NCBI GenBank assembly: GCA_903837255.1 | Contig: CAILTZ010000046.1 | Coordinates: forward strand, 1-9,212 | Direction of reading: 5' to 3' | DNA length: 9,212 nucleotides | DNA from: an uncultured Pirellula sp. | Lineage (GTDB): Bacteria > Planctomycetota > Planctomycetia > Pirellulales > Pirellulaceae | Shown: in pieces, positions 1-6,907 of the stretch | Numbering within the stretch: the first letter of the stretch is position 1 | How the letters are laid out: every line of letters starts with the position of its first letter | Translations under genes and position numbers: made by a program | The notes under the pieces: model-generated | What the model was told of the DNA's origin: nothing | Seen by the model: the letters and a program-made list of their open reading frames with translations, nothing else | Databases searched by the model: none

Positions 1-45
1 CTGTTTTTGAAGCGTCTGTTTTTGAAGCGTCTGTTTTTGAGGGAG
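1..45. repeat. 15-bp tandem repeat, two perfect copies plus one partial, possibly continuing off the left edge
   Basis: The plus-strand unit ctgtttttgaagcgt occupies 1-15 and 16-30. A third copy at 31-45 matches for its first ten bases and then diverges. The period is a multiple of three, so the repeat stays in frame in the minus-strand gene and encodes KQTLQ units. Because it begins at the first base of the window, the full copy number cannot be seen. Confidence 0.9.
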
Positions 46-489
46 TTGTTTTTTAGCGACCTCTTTAGGCAATGGTTTTTTTTCGACGATACTTTTCGCT
101 GCGGGTTGGTCGGCTGGCTGTGACTTCTCTGGCTGTGACTTCTCGGGATGTGACATAGATTGCAAAACAACCGCAGGCTCAGTACCAACACCGCTGGCAC
201 GCTTGCGAATTCCATCGAGCATCTGGTCCCAACCCTTCGAGCTGGGCTCTGCCAGGAGTTGTTTCGTCTCTGAAACGGCCAAGCCCTGGAACATGCTCTC
301 ACCGTTGAACCAAGGCTGCTGCTGCATCGAGTCGAGGAAAGCTTGGAGCTTTGTCTCGTCACCGTTTTCAGCAAGCTGAATCGCTTCCATGAGCCAGACG
401 GCAGCCTCGCGGTACCTGGCAGCCTGCTCGCGGCACTCGAGGGCTTGGTAGGCTAACCGACCTCGCTCGATCAATCGCTCTGTGGGCAT
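1..489 (-). CDS. Unrecognised Gln/Lys-rich protein with tandem repeats (N-terminal 163 residues; partial)
   Basis: The reading frame is open from an ATG at 489-487 to the left edge, so the C-terminus lies outside the window. An in-frame stop at 510-508 leaves this ATG as the only usual start codon, and AAGGA at 502-498 sits 8 nt before it. Residues 1 to about 105 look soluble and mostly helical (begins MPTERLIERGRLAYQ), a little like a TPR-type helical hairpin, but I recognise no family motif. There is no signal peptide or membrane segment. From about residue 110 the chain becomes a low-complexity linker rich in Gln, Lys, Pro and Ser. It contains two PEKSQ-type units and, at the window edge, repeated KQTLQ units, both encoded by 15-bp tandem repeats. 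It follows the ATP-grasp gene on the same strand after 103 bp and could share its transcript. The gene is well supported by the frame and ribosome binding site; the function is unknown. Confidence 0.68.
   Translation of the reverse strand, partial: MPTERLIERGRLAYQALECREQAARYREAAVWLMEAIQLAENGDETKLQAFLDSMQQQPWFNGESMFQGLAVSETKQLLAEPSSKGWDQMLDGIRKRASGVGTEPAVVLQSMSHPEKSQPEKSQPADQPAAKSIVEKKPLPKEVAKKQLPQKQTLQKQTLQKQ
114..144. repeat. Second 15-bp tandem duplication in the same gene
   Basis: Bases 115-129 (tggctgtgacttctc) are repeated exactly at 130-144, and a degenerate third copy is visible just to the right (about 146-154). In the minus-strand protein this gives two consecutive PEKSQ units in the low-complexity linker. 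The sequence is unrelated to the repeat at 1-45 but has the same period. Confidence 0.85.
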
Positions 490-592
490 TCGAAGAGTCC
501 TTGGGCGTCATCCTTGGGGATCGTGGAATTGCAACAAATTCGCAATCAGCTTCCCATTGTCCAAAAACTTGCAAAAGATGCTCGGATTTGGT
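490..592. other. Intergenic gap between two minus-strand genes
   Basis: This is 103 bp between the ATP-grasp stop codon and the start of the left-edge gene. The only structure I see, apart from the ribosome binding site, is a short inverted repeat (ATTGC/GCAAT, 5-bp stem, about 529-547) with no following T-run. That is too weak to call a terminator. No convincing promoter is visible. Confidence 0.5.
498..502 (-). promoter_or_regulatory. Ribosome binding site (AAGGA) of the left-edge gene
   Basis: On the minus strand AAGGA ends 8 nt before the ATG at 489-487. It is the clearest Shine-Dalgarno match before any start in this window, and it supports this ATG and the reality of the partial gene. 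Confidence 0.5.
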
Positions 593-1888
593 TCAGACCT
601 TTTCGAGCCAATCCAAAACTTTTTTGCGAGCATGTTGAATTTTGGCTATCAACCACTCGGTGGAATCCCCGACACACAGCACCGTCGCGATCGGAATTCC
701 CTTGTCAAAACAGACGCCCGCCGGCACCCTTTGGGGAATATCGGCGACGCGAAACGCGTGTTTTTCAAGTTCTTCCAAGCTTCCGTGCCACCTAGCTTGC
801 CAGAGCCGATCGACTTGCGACGAGCTTGCTCGGATGTCCCTAGGCGCATAGACAATCCCTTTGGCCATTTGCTTGTGTGTCCCCTTGTCGTCCATAACAA
901 GCCCTTCGGGGACCTTCGGCAGCGGCTGGTCGTTACCCTGACCGATCACGATTCTCAGGTGCTCTTTCATCCACGAAACACCTTGGAGGGTTTCGTGGAG
1001 TTCCATGCTTGCCGACCAACGCGGGTTGATCTCAAGGAGCCACAATCGATCCTGGGAATCGATCTGGAAATCGGCTTGCCAAAGCCCCCGGATCCCCGTG
1101 GCTCGGGCAACGATTTCCCCGAAGCGACTGGCTGCATCAAAACGATCCGGTGTTACTCGAAATGGAGCTAGGTTTCCACGATAGATAAAGGGCAGCGGGG
1201 CATCGAACTCTGGGTCGTCGAACTCTGGCGCATCGATCCCCCGTGCAATCCCCGCGATGCAAGTTTCCTTGCGATCCGAACAGTACGTCACACCGATCGT
1301 TGTTCCAGCAATATGCCTCTGTGCGTACCAAGGCCCGATCGCCGGATCCCATGCTTGGGTCTGATCGATCGCATCCAAGCTTTCATAGGATCGAACGTGG
1401 ATACCTCCGGCTCCACCGGCGGGCTTGAGCATCCAAGCCCCCGAGTCATGGGCTCTAGAGTTGCGCAGCGTCCCAGTACTCATAGTCCCAGCACTCAGCG
1501 TTCCAGTCCGCAGCGGCCCGATGGTCTCCGGCCAGCCGATACCGGACTCATACGCCCAGTCTTTCCAAGCCTCTAGCGAACGTAGTTGGCGCAGCGACTC
1601 GTTGGTCACTCCGCAGAGGAGCCCCTGCGATAGGAGGCGACTCAAAAAATCGGGCCGGTTCTCCATCCCACCGCAGAGGACCAGCGGTATGCCTTGGCTC
1701 TTTGGCGTGGGATTGGTTTGCTCGATGAGAAAGTCCGCCAAAGGCGAAGCTTTCGCGACATCCATCAGGTCGGCGTCGATAAAATCATCCCAAGCGAGGA
1801 TATTGCTTACCCCAGCCCGCTTGGCCGATTGGGCCGCAGCCCGGCATGAGGAACCGAGCAACCAGATTGTAGGGTTAGAGCAGAGCAA
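593..1888 (-). CDS. ATP-grasp domain enzyme, substrate unknown
   Basis: This is a 431-residue cytosolic protein without a signal peptide. The N-terminus (residues 8-26, IWLLGSSCRAAAQSAKRAG) looks like the first strand and glycine turn of the pre-ATP-grasp domain. Residues 152-162 (WMLKPAGGAGG) carry the probable ATP-binding lysine K155 and the glycine-rich loop. Residues 269-290 end in LLEINPR, with E286 and N288 as likely Mg2+ ligands and R290 as a likely phosphate or substrate contact. The family activates a carboxylate as an acyl-phosphate and joins it to an amine or thiol. The overall look resembles planctomycete and methylotroph ATP-grasp proteins of the OrfY type linked to tetrahydromethanopterin-dependent C1 metabolism, but no neighbour supports that role, so it is only a possibility. 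The start is TTG at 1888-1886, the first usual start after an in-frame stop at 1897-1895. The next in-frame Met is residue 42, which would remove the first strand. Two 15-bp duplications lie inside the gene. Confidence 0.85.
   Translation of the reverse strand: MLCSNPTIWLLGSSCRAAAQSAKRAGVSNILAWDDFIDADLMDVAKASPLADFLIEQTNPTPKSQGIPLVLCGGMENRPDFLSRLLSQGLLCGVTNESLRQLRSLEAWKDWAYESGIGWPETIGPLRTGTLSAGTMSTGTLRNSRAHDSGAWMLKPAGGAGGIHVRSYESLDAIDQTQAWDPAIGPWYAQRHIAGTTIGVTYCSDRKETCIAGIARGIDAPEFDDPEFDAPLPFIYRGNLAPFRVTPDRFDAASRFGEIVARATGIRGLWQADFQIDSQDRLWLLEINPRWSASMELHETLQGVSWMKEHLRIVIGQGNDQPLPKVPEGLVMDDKGTHKQMAKGIVYAPRDIRASSSQVDRLWQARWHGSLEELEKHAFRVADIPQRVPAGVCFDKGIPIATVLCVGDSTEWLIAKIQHARKKVLDWLEKV
1201..1230. 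repeat. 15-bp imperfect tandem duplication inside the ATP-grasp gene
   Basis: Plus-strand units catcgaactctgggt (1201-1215) and cgtcgaactctggcg (1216-1230) match at 12 of 15 positions. The protein shows the duplication as PEFDDPEFDAP (residues 221-231). This is an acidic insertion between the strand following the glycine-rich loop and the metal-binding region. Confidence 0.8.
1463..1507. repeat. Three imperfect 15-bp tandem copies inside the ATP-grasp gene
   Basis: Read on the minus strand, the units at 1507-1493, 1492-1478 and 1477-1463 encode TGTLS, AGTMS and TGTLR (residues 128-142). They sit just before the strand that bears the probable ATP-binding lysine K155. That loop is surface-exposed in ATP-grasp folds and can tolerate insertions. 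Confidence 0.85.
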
Positions 1889-1894
1889 TGACGA

Positions 1895-3190
1895 TCAATC
1901 GGCGAAATAGAGCAGTTGGCTCTCGCCTCGGATGAGCACTCCGCTGCCAAAGGGGATCGGCGAACCGATCACCGGTTGCTCAAGATTCGTTTCGGACAAG
2001 ACCTTGAAGCCATCGCTGTCGATCTTCCCAACAAACACCACACCATCCTCGCGAGGCGCGTAGAGTTTGTCCCCGGCGACCAGGGGCGATGAATAAAAAT
2101 TCGCACGGCCCTTGGGGAATTCACCCTTCCAAGCTGTCTTGCCGGTGGTCGCGTCGAGCCCCTCGACCTTCCCTTGGTCTCCCACTAGCACGACCTTGCC
2201 TCGATGCACTGCCGGTGTAGGTACAAAGGTTCCGACGTCGTCGCGTTTCCAAGCGTGACTCGAAGCGGTTGTGTCCCCGGTGCCGCTGAGTCGAATGCCG
2301 TACAAGCGAGGGATGCCGCGATCATTGCGCCCATAAGCGATCACGGCGGTCCCATCGACGACCACTGGGGTGGCGATCGCAGGCCACAGTTGCGATCCCT
2401 CAGGATTGAAATTTCCGCACGACCAAACCACCTTGCCATCGGCCGCGTCGTGGATCGTCACGTGCTCGGCACCCCAGACAAGAATCGACTCTTTGCCTTG
2501 ATACTCCATCACCAGTGGCGTTGTGTAGCCATGGTCGCACTCGGTGGGGACTTTGTAGTTGCGTGCTACCTTCCAAGCGACTTGGCCGGTCTGTTTGTCA
2601 AAGGCTGCCAGCCACGACTCGCCCTGATGCATCCTGGCCATGATGACATGCTTGTTGGTCAGCACCGGCGAGGTGCCATGGTCCCAGAAGAGCGTGTCCT
2701 TGCCATAGGTTTTTACCAAGTTCGTCTGCCAGAGGACTGTGCCATCGAGTCCCAGTGCGGCGAACATTCCACTCTTGAAGTAGACGTACAGGGCCTTGCC
2801 GTCGGTCACCGGCGAAGCGTTGCAGCCTGAGCCGTTGCGATGCTTGCCGGCATCTTCTTGTTCGAAAACCGTCGACCAACGCTGCTTGCCATTGGCGTCG
2901 ATGCACAGCACGGAGTCCTTACCGTCTTGGGGGGCCGTCAGGTAGATCTTTCCATCCAAGTGGATCGGAGTCGAGCATCCTTTGCCAGGCATGGGGGCCG
3001 ACCATCGCAGTTTGTCTTTGGAGAGAGTCGAAGGGAAATTCCCCGACTCGACCGAGCCTGAGTCTTTGGGACCTCGCCACGAGGTCCAGGAGCCTACATC
3101 CTCTGCAAAAGCGGCATTGCAAAACAGCAGACCGGAGCAGAGGGCCAATCGCAGGGCCGATCGTAGAGTGTGTTTGAGTGGACGGTTCAT
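1895..3190 (-). CDS. Secreted PQQ-like (BamB-type) beta-propeller protein
   Basis: This is a 431-residue protein with a classical signal peptide: basic n-region MNRPLKHTLR, hydrophobic core to about residue 28, and likely cleavage after AFA at 29. C23 does not sit in a proper lipobox (F precedes it). The mature protein opens with WTSWRGP (35-41), a motif commonly seen at the start of PQQ-like propellers in planctomycetes. Repeated blades follow, with the pattern of a variable strand, SPV or TPL, DGK and an aromatic strand, then a DGxxxW or TGxxxW turn: around 72-105, 124-154, 173-206, 222-256, 272-300, 322-354 and 368-390, with a closing strand at the C-terminus. This suggests a seven- or eight-bladed propeller in the periplasm. 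Proteins of this class may bind cofactors or other proteins, and I see nothing that fixes a catalytic role. The ATG at 3190-3188 fits the signal peptide. The gene is divergent from the cytochrome gene, and its stop lies 6 nt before the ATP-grasp start. Confidence 0.9.
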   Translation of the reverse strand: MNRPLKHTLRSALRLALCSGLLFCNAAFAEDVGSWTSWRGPKDSGSVESGNFPSTLSKDKLRWSAPMPGKGCSTPIHLDGKIYLTAPQDGKDSVLCIDANGKQRWSTVFEQEDAGKHRNGSGCNASPVTDGKALYVYFKSGMFAALGLDGTVLWQTNLVKTYGKDTLFWDHGTSPVLTNKHVIMARMHQGESWLAAFDKQTGQVAWKVARNYKVPTECDHGYTTPLVMEYQGKESILVWGAEHVTIHDAADGKVVWSCGNFNPEGSQLWPAIATPVVVDGTAVIAYGRNDRGIPRLYGIRLSGTGDTTASSHAWKRDDVGTFVPTPAVHRGKVVLVGDQGKVEGLDATTGKTAWKGEFPKGRANFYSSPLVAGDKLYAPREDGVVFVGKIDSDGFKVLSETNLEQPVIGSPIPFGSGVLIRGESQLLYFAD

Positions 3191-3278
3191 CGTGTCAGTG
3201 GCGGGTTGGGGAGAGGATTTTGGCAGAAGGTATTGAACGAATCCGATGGATGCGAATTCTACTTGGGCGACTGCGAAG

Positions 3279-3287
3279 ATTCTAGCA
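3279..3287 (-). promoter_or_regulatory. Candidate extended -10 promoter element for the PQQ-like gene
   Basis: The minus strand reads TGCTAGAAT, an extended -10 (TGn followed by TAGAAT, five of six matches to TATAAT), about 88 nt before the ATG at 3190. No good -35 hexamer is seen at 16-18 nt spacing, as extended -10 promoters allow. A second TAGAAT lies at 3261-3256 in similar surroundings (TAGAAT close to TTCGCA). The assignment rests on the motif alone. Confidence 0.35.
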
Positions 3288-3338
3288 GATAGGGGGGGAA
3301 TGCAGCACTCTCCAGAGCCTGATTAATCGTGCAAGTGT

Positions 3339-3347
3339 TGCTAGAAT
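3339..3347 (+). promoter_or_regulatory. Candidate extended -10 promoter element for the cytochrome gene
   Basis: The plus strand reads TGCTAGAAT, identical to the element on the opposite strand at 3287-3279, so the two form a perfect 9-bp inverted repeat separated by 51 bp. It ends 49 nt before the ATG at 3397, which would give a leader of roughly 40 nt. No clear -35 hexamer is seen. An operator reading of the inverted repeat is equally possible. Confidence 0.37.
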
Positions 3348-3396
3348 ACACGGGTTATCTTTCTATCGATCTGCCAATTTATCGCTCCTAACAGAC

Positions 3397-6300
3397 ATGA
3401 AATCTCCCCGATCATTATTCATCCTGCCATTACTCATCCTGCGACCCGAGACGATCGTTGGGTTGGCTCTCTGGGCCATCCTAGCTGCTTATGCTCCCGA
3501 CGTCCGTGCCGAAGAGAATGCCACCTCCGATAAACCGGCCGAACCGAAATCGCCTGCCCAGTGGTACGGTCAGACGATCCGCGACACGGCCTGGAGATCC
3601 CCCGCCGACGAGCTTGCTGGATTCCACGTACCGGACGGCTTCCAAGTCGAACTGGTCGCTAGCGAACCTCAAATCGCTAAACCGATGAACCTAGCCTTCG
3701 ATGCCAAAGGCCGACTGTGGCTGACCCAAAGCGTCCTGTACCCATTCCCCGCCAAGGACAACCAAAGCCTCAGCGATTCCATCGTCGTGCTCGAAGACAA
3801 AGACCACGACGGTTCGTTCGAATCCAAAACCACTTTTGCCGATGGACTCAATATCCCTATCGGCCTGCTGCCCTACCAAGACGGCGTGATCGCCTTTTCG
3901 ATCCCAAATCTCTACCACCTTCGCGATACCGATGGCGATGGCATCTGCGACCAGCGCAAGGTCATCCTCGGGCCCTTCGATACCTCTCGAGATACCCACG
4001 GGATGGTCAACGCCCTACGCGATGGTCTCGACGGCTGGATCTACGCTTGCCATGGCTTTAACAACGTCTCGAAGCTCCAAGGTACCGATGGACACTCCAT
4101 CGAACTCACCAGCGGCAATGTCTTTCGCTTCAAACCCGACGGCTCTCGTGTCGAACTCTATACCCAGGGCCAAGTCAATCCGTTCGGGATGACCAAAGAC
4201 AAATACGGTTTCTGGTTCACCGCCGATTGCCATAGCAAACCGATCACACAACTCCTTCGTGGCGGTTGCTATCCAAGCTTTGGTCGCCCCCACGATGGAC
4301 TCGGATTCATCCCCTCGACCATGGAACACCTGCACGGTAGCACCGCAATCTCCGGGGTCGCCTGCGTGAACAATAAATTCTTCCCGGGGAACTTCCAAGG
4401 CAACCTGCTCAGTGGCAACGTGATGACCTGCCGGATCAATCGCAACCGACTCGAATACTTTGGCGCCACAGCCCAAGCCATCGAGATGCCCGATCTGCTC
4501 ACTAGCGACGATCCATGGTTTCGACCAGTGGATCTTCAATTCGGACCGGATGGATGCCTATACATCGCCGATTTTTACAACAAGATCATCGGGCACTACG
4601 AGGTCCCCCTCGATCACCCCGATCGAGACCGCACCAGCGGTCGTATCTGGCGAATCCGCTACGTTGCAAACGCAGCTGCAAACGCAGATCAAAACGCTGC
4701 TAGGCCTGTGACAAGCAACTCCGATGATGCTGCTGCAAAACTTACCCGAGAAGGGGCATTGGCCGTTCTTGCTAAACCTTTGGAAGATCATTCCGATACC
4801 GCTTCGGCCATCAAGCGACTGGCTGCGGTCGATAGGATCGGACAAATCGGCATAGCATCCGATGTCGGTAGCCTTCTTGATGGAGTCCGAAGTGTCGATG
4901 ACCGCGATGCGATTCTCAAACAAGCTCACTGGATCGCCGTGCGCGATCTGCTCGCTCGTGCGGCCAAGGAATCGGATCGATTCCCCAACGATGTCCTCAT
5001 TCCATCTGGCCTATCAGACTCCCAATACCAGCAGCGGGCTCAAGACCTACTAAAAGTCCTGCAAGCGATCCGCCACCCAAGCGCCGCTTCGTGGTCTCTG
5101 GAACTGATCGTCAACGCTTCGGCAAAACTACCCCAAGGACCCGCAACACCATGGCTCAAAGACGCCCTCCTGGGGGTAGCTACCACCGTGGACGAAGCAA
5201 AGATACCTCGTGTCCTGACACTCGTCGATCTAATGGTCGCCGATACGGCCTCAAAGTCTGAGCTGATTTTGCAGATCGCTGAATCCCAAAAACAACGCAA
5301 CGGAAAACTCTCCCCGCTGCTCGTCGAACTAGGTAAACAATCGCTCGCCGATGCCGCCGGGCAATGGCTCGTCCAAGCCACCGAAATGGACGCGAAACTC
5401 TACGGCTGGACCGCACTAGCTGCCCGAGGTCGCGACAATCGCCCATGGCCGATCGAAGCTCGCGCGCTCGATGCGACGAACCACCCAAACCCCGATCAGG
5501 TTTCCAAAGAGAAACGCCCATTCGCAAGCAGCCTCGGACTCTCCGAACGCTACACAGGGAGCTGGTCGAGCGGAATCTTCCAAGCCCAAGAGAAGATTTC
5601 GTTCTGGGTCGCTGGACATGATGGGCTCCCGAACGAACCTAGCCGAAAAGAAAATTTTGTTCGCGTTCTGGTCGCCAACCCTCAAACCGGTGAATGGGCC
5701 GAAATCCATCGGACTTATGCTCCCCGAAACGACATCGCCAAATTCGTTTCAGTCGATCTGAGCGAGTATCAAGGTCGATCGGTGCGGATCGAGGTCGTCG
5801 ACTCTTGCGGCCTGGACAGCTATGCCTGGATCGCGATTGCCGATGTCTCGGAGCCGGGACTAATGCGATCAGGACTGCGCGACCAATACGAATCCTTGGT
5901 TCGTATGGCCAAGATTTTCGGAGCTTCGGTGGTCGCCCGAGAGCCCGCAGACAAGGCCGATTTCATGGCCAAATGGACCAAACTTGTAAAATCCGATAGA
6001 CTGGATGGCTTTTGTAAAGCGAACTTGCAACAATGGGTGCAAGGCCAGGAGGAGCCGGTCCTTTCGGACTTGGCCTGCTTGATTGTCGAACGCTCTTTCG
6101 AGGATTTGCTCTCCAAGCCCGGGATGACCAAGGAGGGCAAGCCTTGGCGTTTCGATTGGGATTGGAGCACAGGCGCGCAGGACACCCTCGCGGGATTGGC
6201 TGAGGCATTCGGAAAGAGGGCCAATGCCGCTACCCAGGAAGAACTGGTTCTGCGATGGTCCAGGCACCGAAGCTCCTTTGGTTTAATCGAGAGTTTGATC

Positions 6301-6891
6301 CGGCGCGGAGCCCTGTCCAAGGAAACCTTGCGAGTCTTGCCCGCCTCATGGTGGGAGTCTCTCCCGGGAGAGACTGCAGATCGTTTTGCCGATCTGAAAC
6401 CCGAGGGAGAAAGCGATCTGACACGTGCGGCGGTGGTTCAGGCCAAAGCCGATGCGGTGCGAAAAACAGCGATCGACCTGGAGGTTGGAAAACGAGTCTT
6501 CCAAGAGCGATGCGCAACGTGCCATCAACTTGGCGGACAAGGAAAACTCATCGGACCGCAACTCGATGGAGCGGTGGTTCGTACGCTCGACAGGCTATGC
6601 GAAGACATCCTGTGGCCAAACCGAAATGTGGACGAAGCGTTCCGTATCACCAACGTACTTTTGGAGGATGGAGAAACGATTTCAGGATTGATTCTTGACC
6701 GGACCGACAGCTCCTTGGAGATCGTCGATCAGGCTGGCAAGTCCCAGCGAGTCTCGCGAGGAGACATCGAGCAGGAGAGGATTAGCAAGCTCTCTCTGAT
6801 GCCGGGGAACTTCGAGGAACTCGTCAGCGATGCCGAACTTTCCTCGTTGATCGGTTATCTGAAGTCACAGCAACCGGCCACAAAGCCTTAG
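3397..6891 (+). CDS. Secreted PVC-type propeller dehydrogenase-like protein with C-terminal cytochrome c domain
   Basis: This is a 1164-residue exported multidomain protein. Residues 1-38 form a long signal region with two hydrophobic stretches split by RPET, and likely cleavage after VRA. Residues about 75-420 are a beta-propeller of the PVC putative membrane-bound dehydrogenase type, related to glucose/sorbosone dehydrogenases. It starts VPDGFQVELVASEP and has a calcium-loop-like DTDGDGICD at 177-185. A short Ala/Asn linker follows, then a helical, HEAT-like region (about 440-690), a jelly-roll resembling a carbohydrate-binding module (about 706-812) and a second helical stretch. The last about 130 residues are the Pirellula/Verrucomicrobium-type heme domain: CATCH at 1039-1043 binds one c-type heme, with M1135 in LMPGNF as the probable distal ligand. 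The protein probably oxidises or binds a substrate in the periplasm and passes electrons through the heme; the substrate is unknown. The ATG fits the signal peptide, though no good Shine-Dalgarno precedes it. Leucine codon use changes near 5.9 kb. Confidence 0.92.
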   Translation: MKSPRSLFILPLLILRPETIVGLALWAILAAYAPDVRAEENATSDKPAEPKSPAQWYGQTIRDTAWRSPADELAGFHVPDGFQVELVASEPQIAKPMNLAFDAKGRLWLTQSVLYPFPAKDNQSLSDSIVVLEDKDHDGSFESKTTFADGLNIPIGLLPYQDGVIAFSIPNLYHLRDTDGDGICDQRKVILGPFDTSRDTHGMVNALRDGLDGWIYACHGFNNVSKLQGTDGHSIELTSGNVFRFKPDGSRVELYTQGQVNPFGMTKDKYGFWFTADCHSKPITQLLRGGCYPSFGRPHDGLGFIPSTMEHLHGSTAISGVACVNNKFFPGNFQGNLLSGNVMTCRINRNRLEYFGATAQAIEMPDLLTSDDPWFRPVDLQFGPDGCLYIADFYNKIIGHYEVPLDHPDRDRTSGRIWRIRYVANAAANADQNAARPVTSNSDDAAAKLTREGALAVLAKPLEDHSDTASAIKRLAAVDRIGQIGIASDVGSLLDGVRSVDDRDAILKQAHWIAVRDLLARAAKESDRFPNDVLIPSGLSDSQYQQRAQDLLKVLQAIRHPSAASWSLELIVNASAKLPQGPATPWLKDALLGVATTVDEAKIPRVLTLVDLMVADTASKSELILQIAESQKQRNGKLSPLLVELGKQSLADAAGQWLVQATEMDAKLYGWTALAARGRDNRPWPIEARALDATNHPNPDQVSKEKRPFASSLGLSERYTGSWSSGIFQAQEKISFWVAGHDGLPNEPSRKENFVRVLVANPQTGEWAEIHRTYAPRNDIAKFVSVDLSEYQGRSVRIEVVDSCGLDSYAWIAIADVSEPGLMRSGLRDQYESLVRMAKIFGASVVAREPADKADFMAKWTKLVKSDRLDGFCKANLQQWVQGQEEPVLSDLACLIVERSFEDLLSKPGMTKEGKPWRFDWDWSTGAQDTLAGLAEAFGKRANAATQEELVLRWSRHRSSFGLIESLIRRGALSKETLRVLPASWWESLPGETADRFADLKPEGESDLTRAAVVQAKADAVRKTAIDLEVGKRVFQERCATCHQLGGQGKLIGPQLDGAVVRTLDRLCEDILWPNRNVDEAFRITNVLLEDGETISGLILDRTDSSLEIVDQAGKSQRVSRGDIEQERISKLSLMPGNFEELVSDAELSSLIGYLKSQQPATKP
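4666..4689. repeat. 12-bp tandem duplication in the propeller-helical linker
   Basis: The unit gcaaacgcagct at 4666-4677 is followed by gcaaacgcagat at 4678-4689 (one mismatch), and a degenerate third unit continues to about 4701. They encode ANAA, ANAD and QNAA from residue 424, exactly where the propeller ends. The result is a flexible linker. Confidence 0.75.
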
Positions 6892-6907
6892 CCTCCAGTA
6901 GAAAACC

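Noticed and set aside
529..547. Short inverted repeat between the ATP-grasp gene and the left-edge gene
   Set aside because: The stem is only 5 bp with a 9-base loop and no T-run follows on either strand, so it is not a credible intrinsic terminator.
482..1171. 229-codon open frame on the plus strand opposite the ATP-grasp gene
   Set aside because: It lies antisense to a gene with clear ATP-grasp motifs, its translation shows no domain or signal, and it spans the 489 start of another minus-strand gene. It is a shadow of the GC-rich codon pattern.
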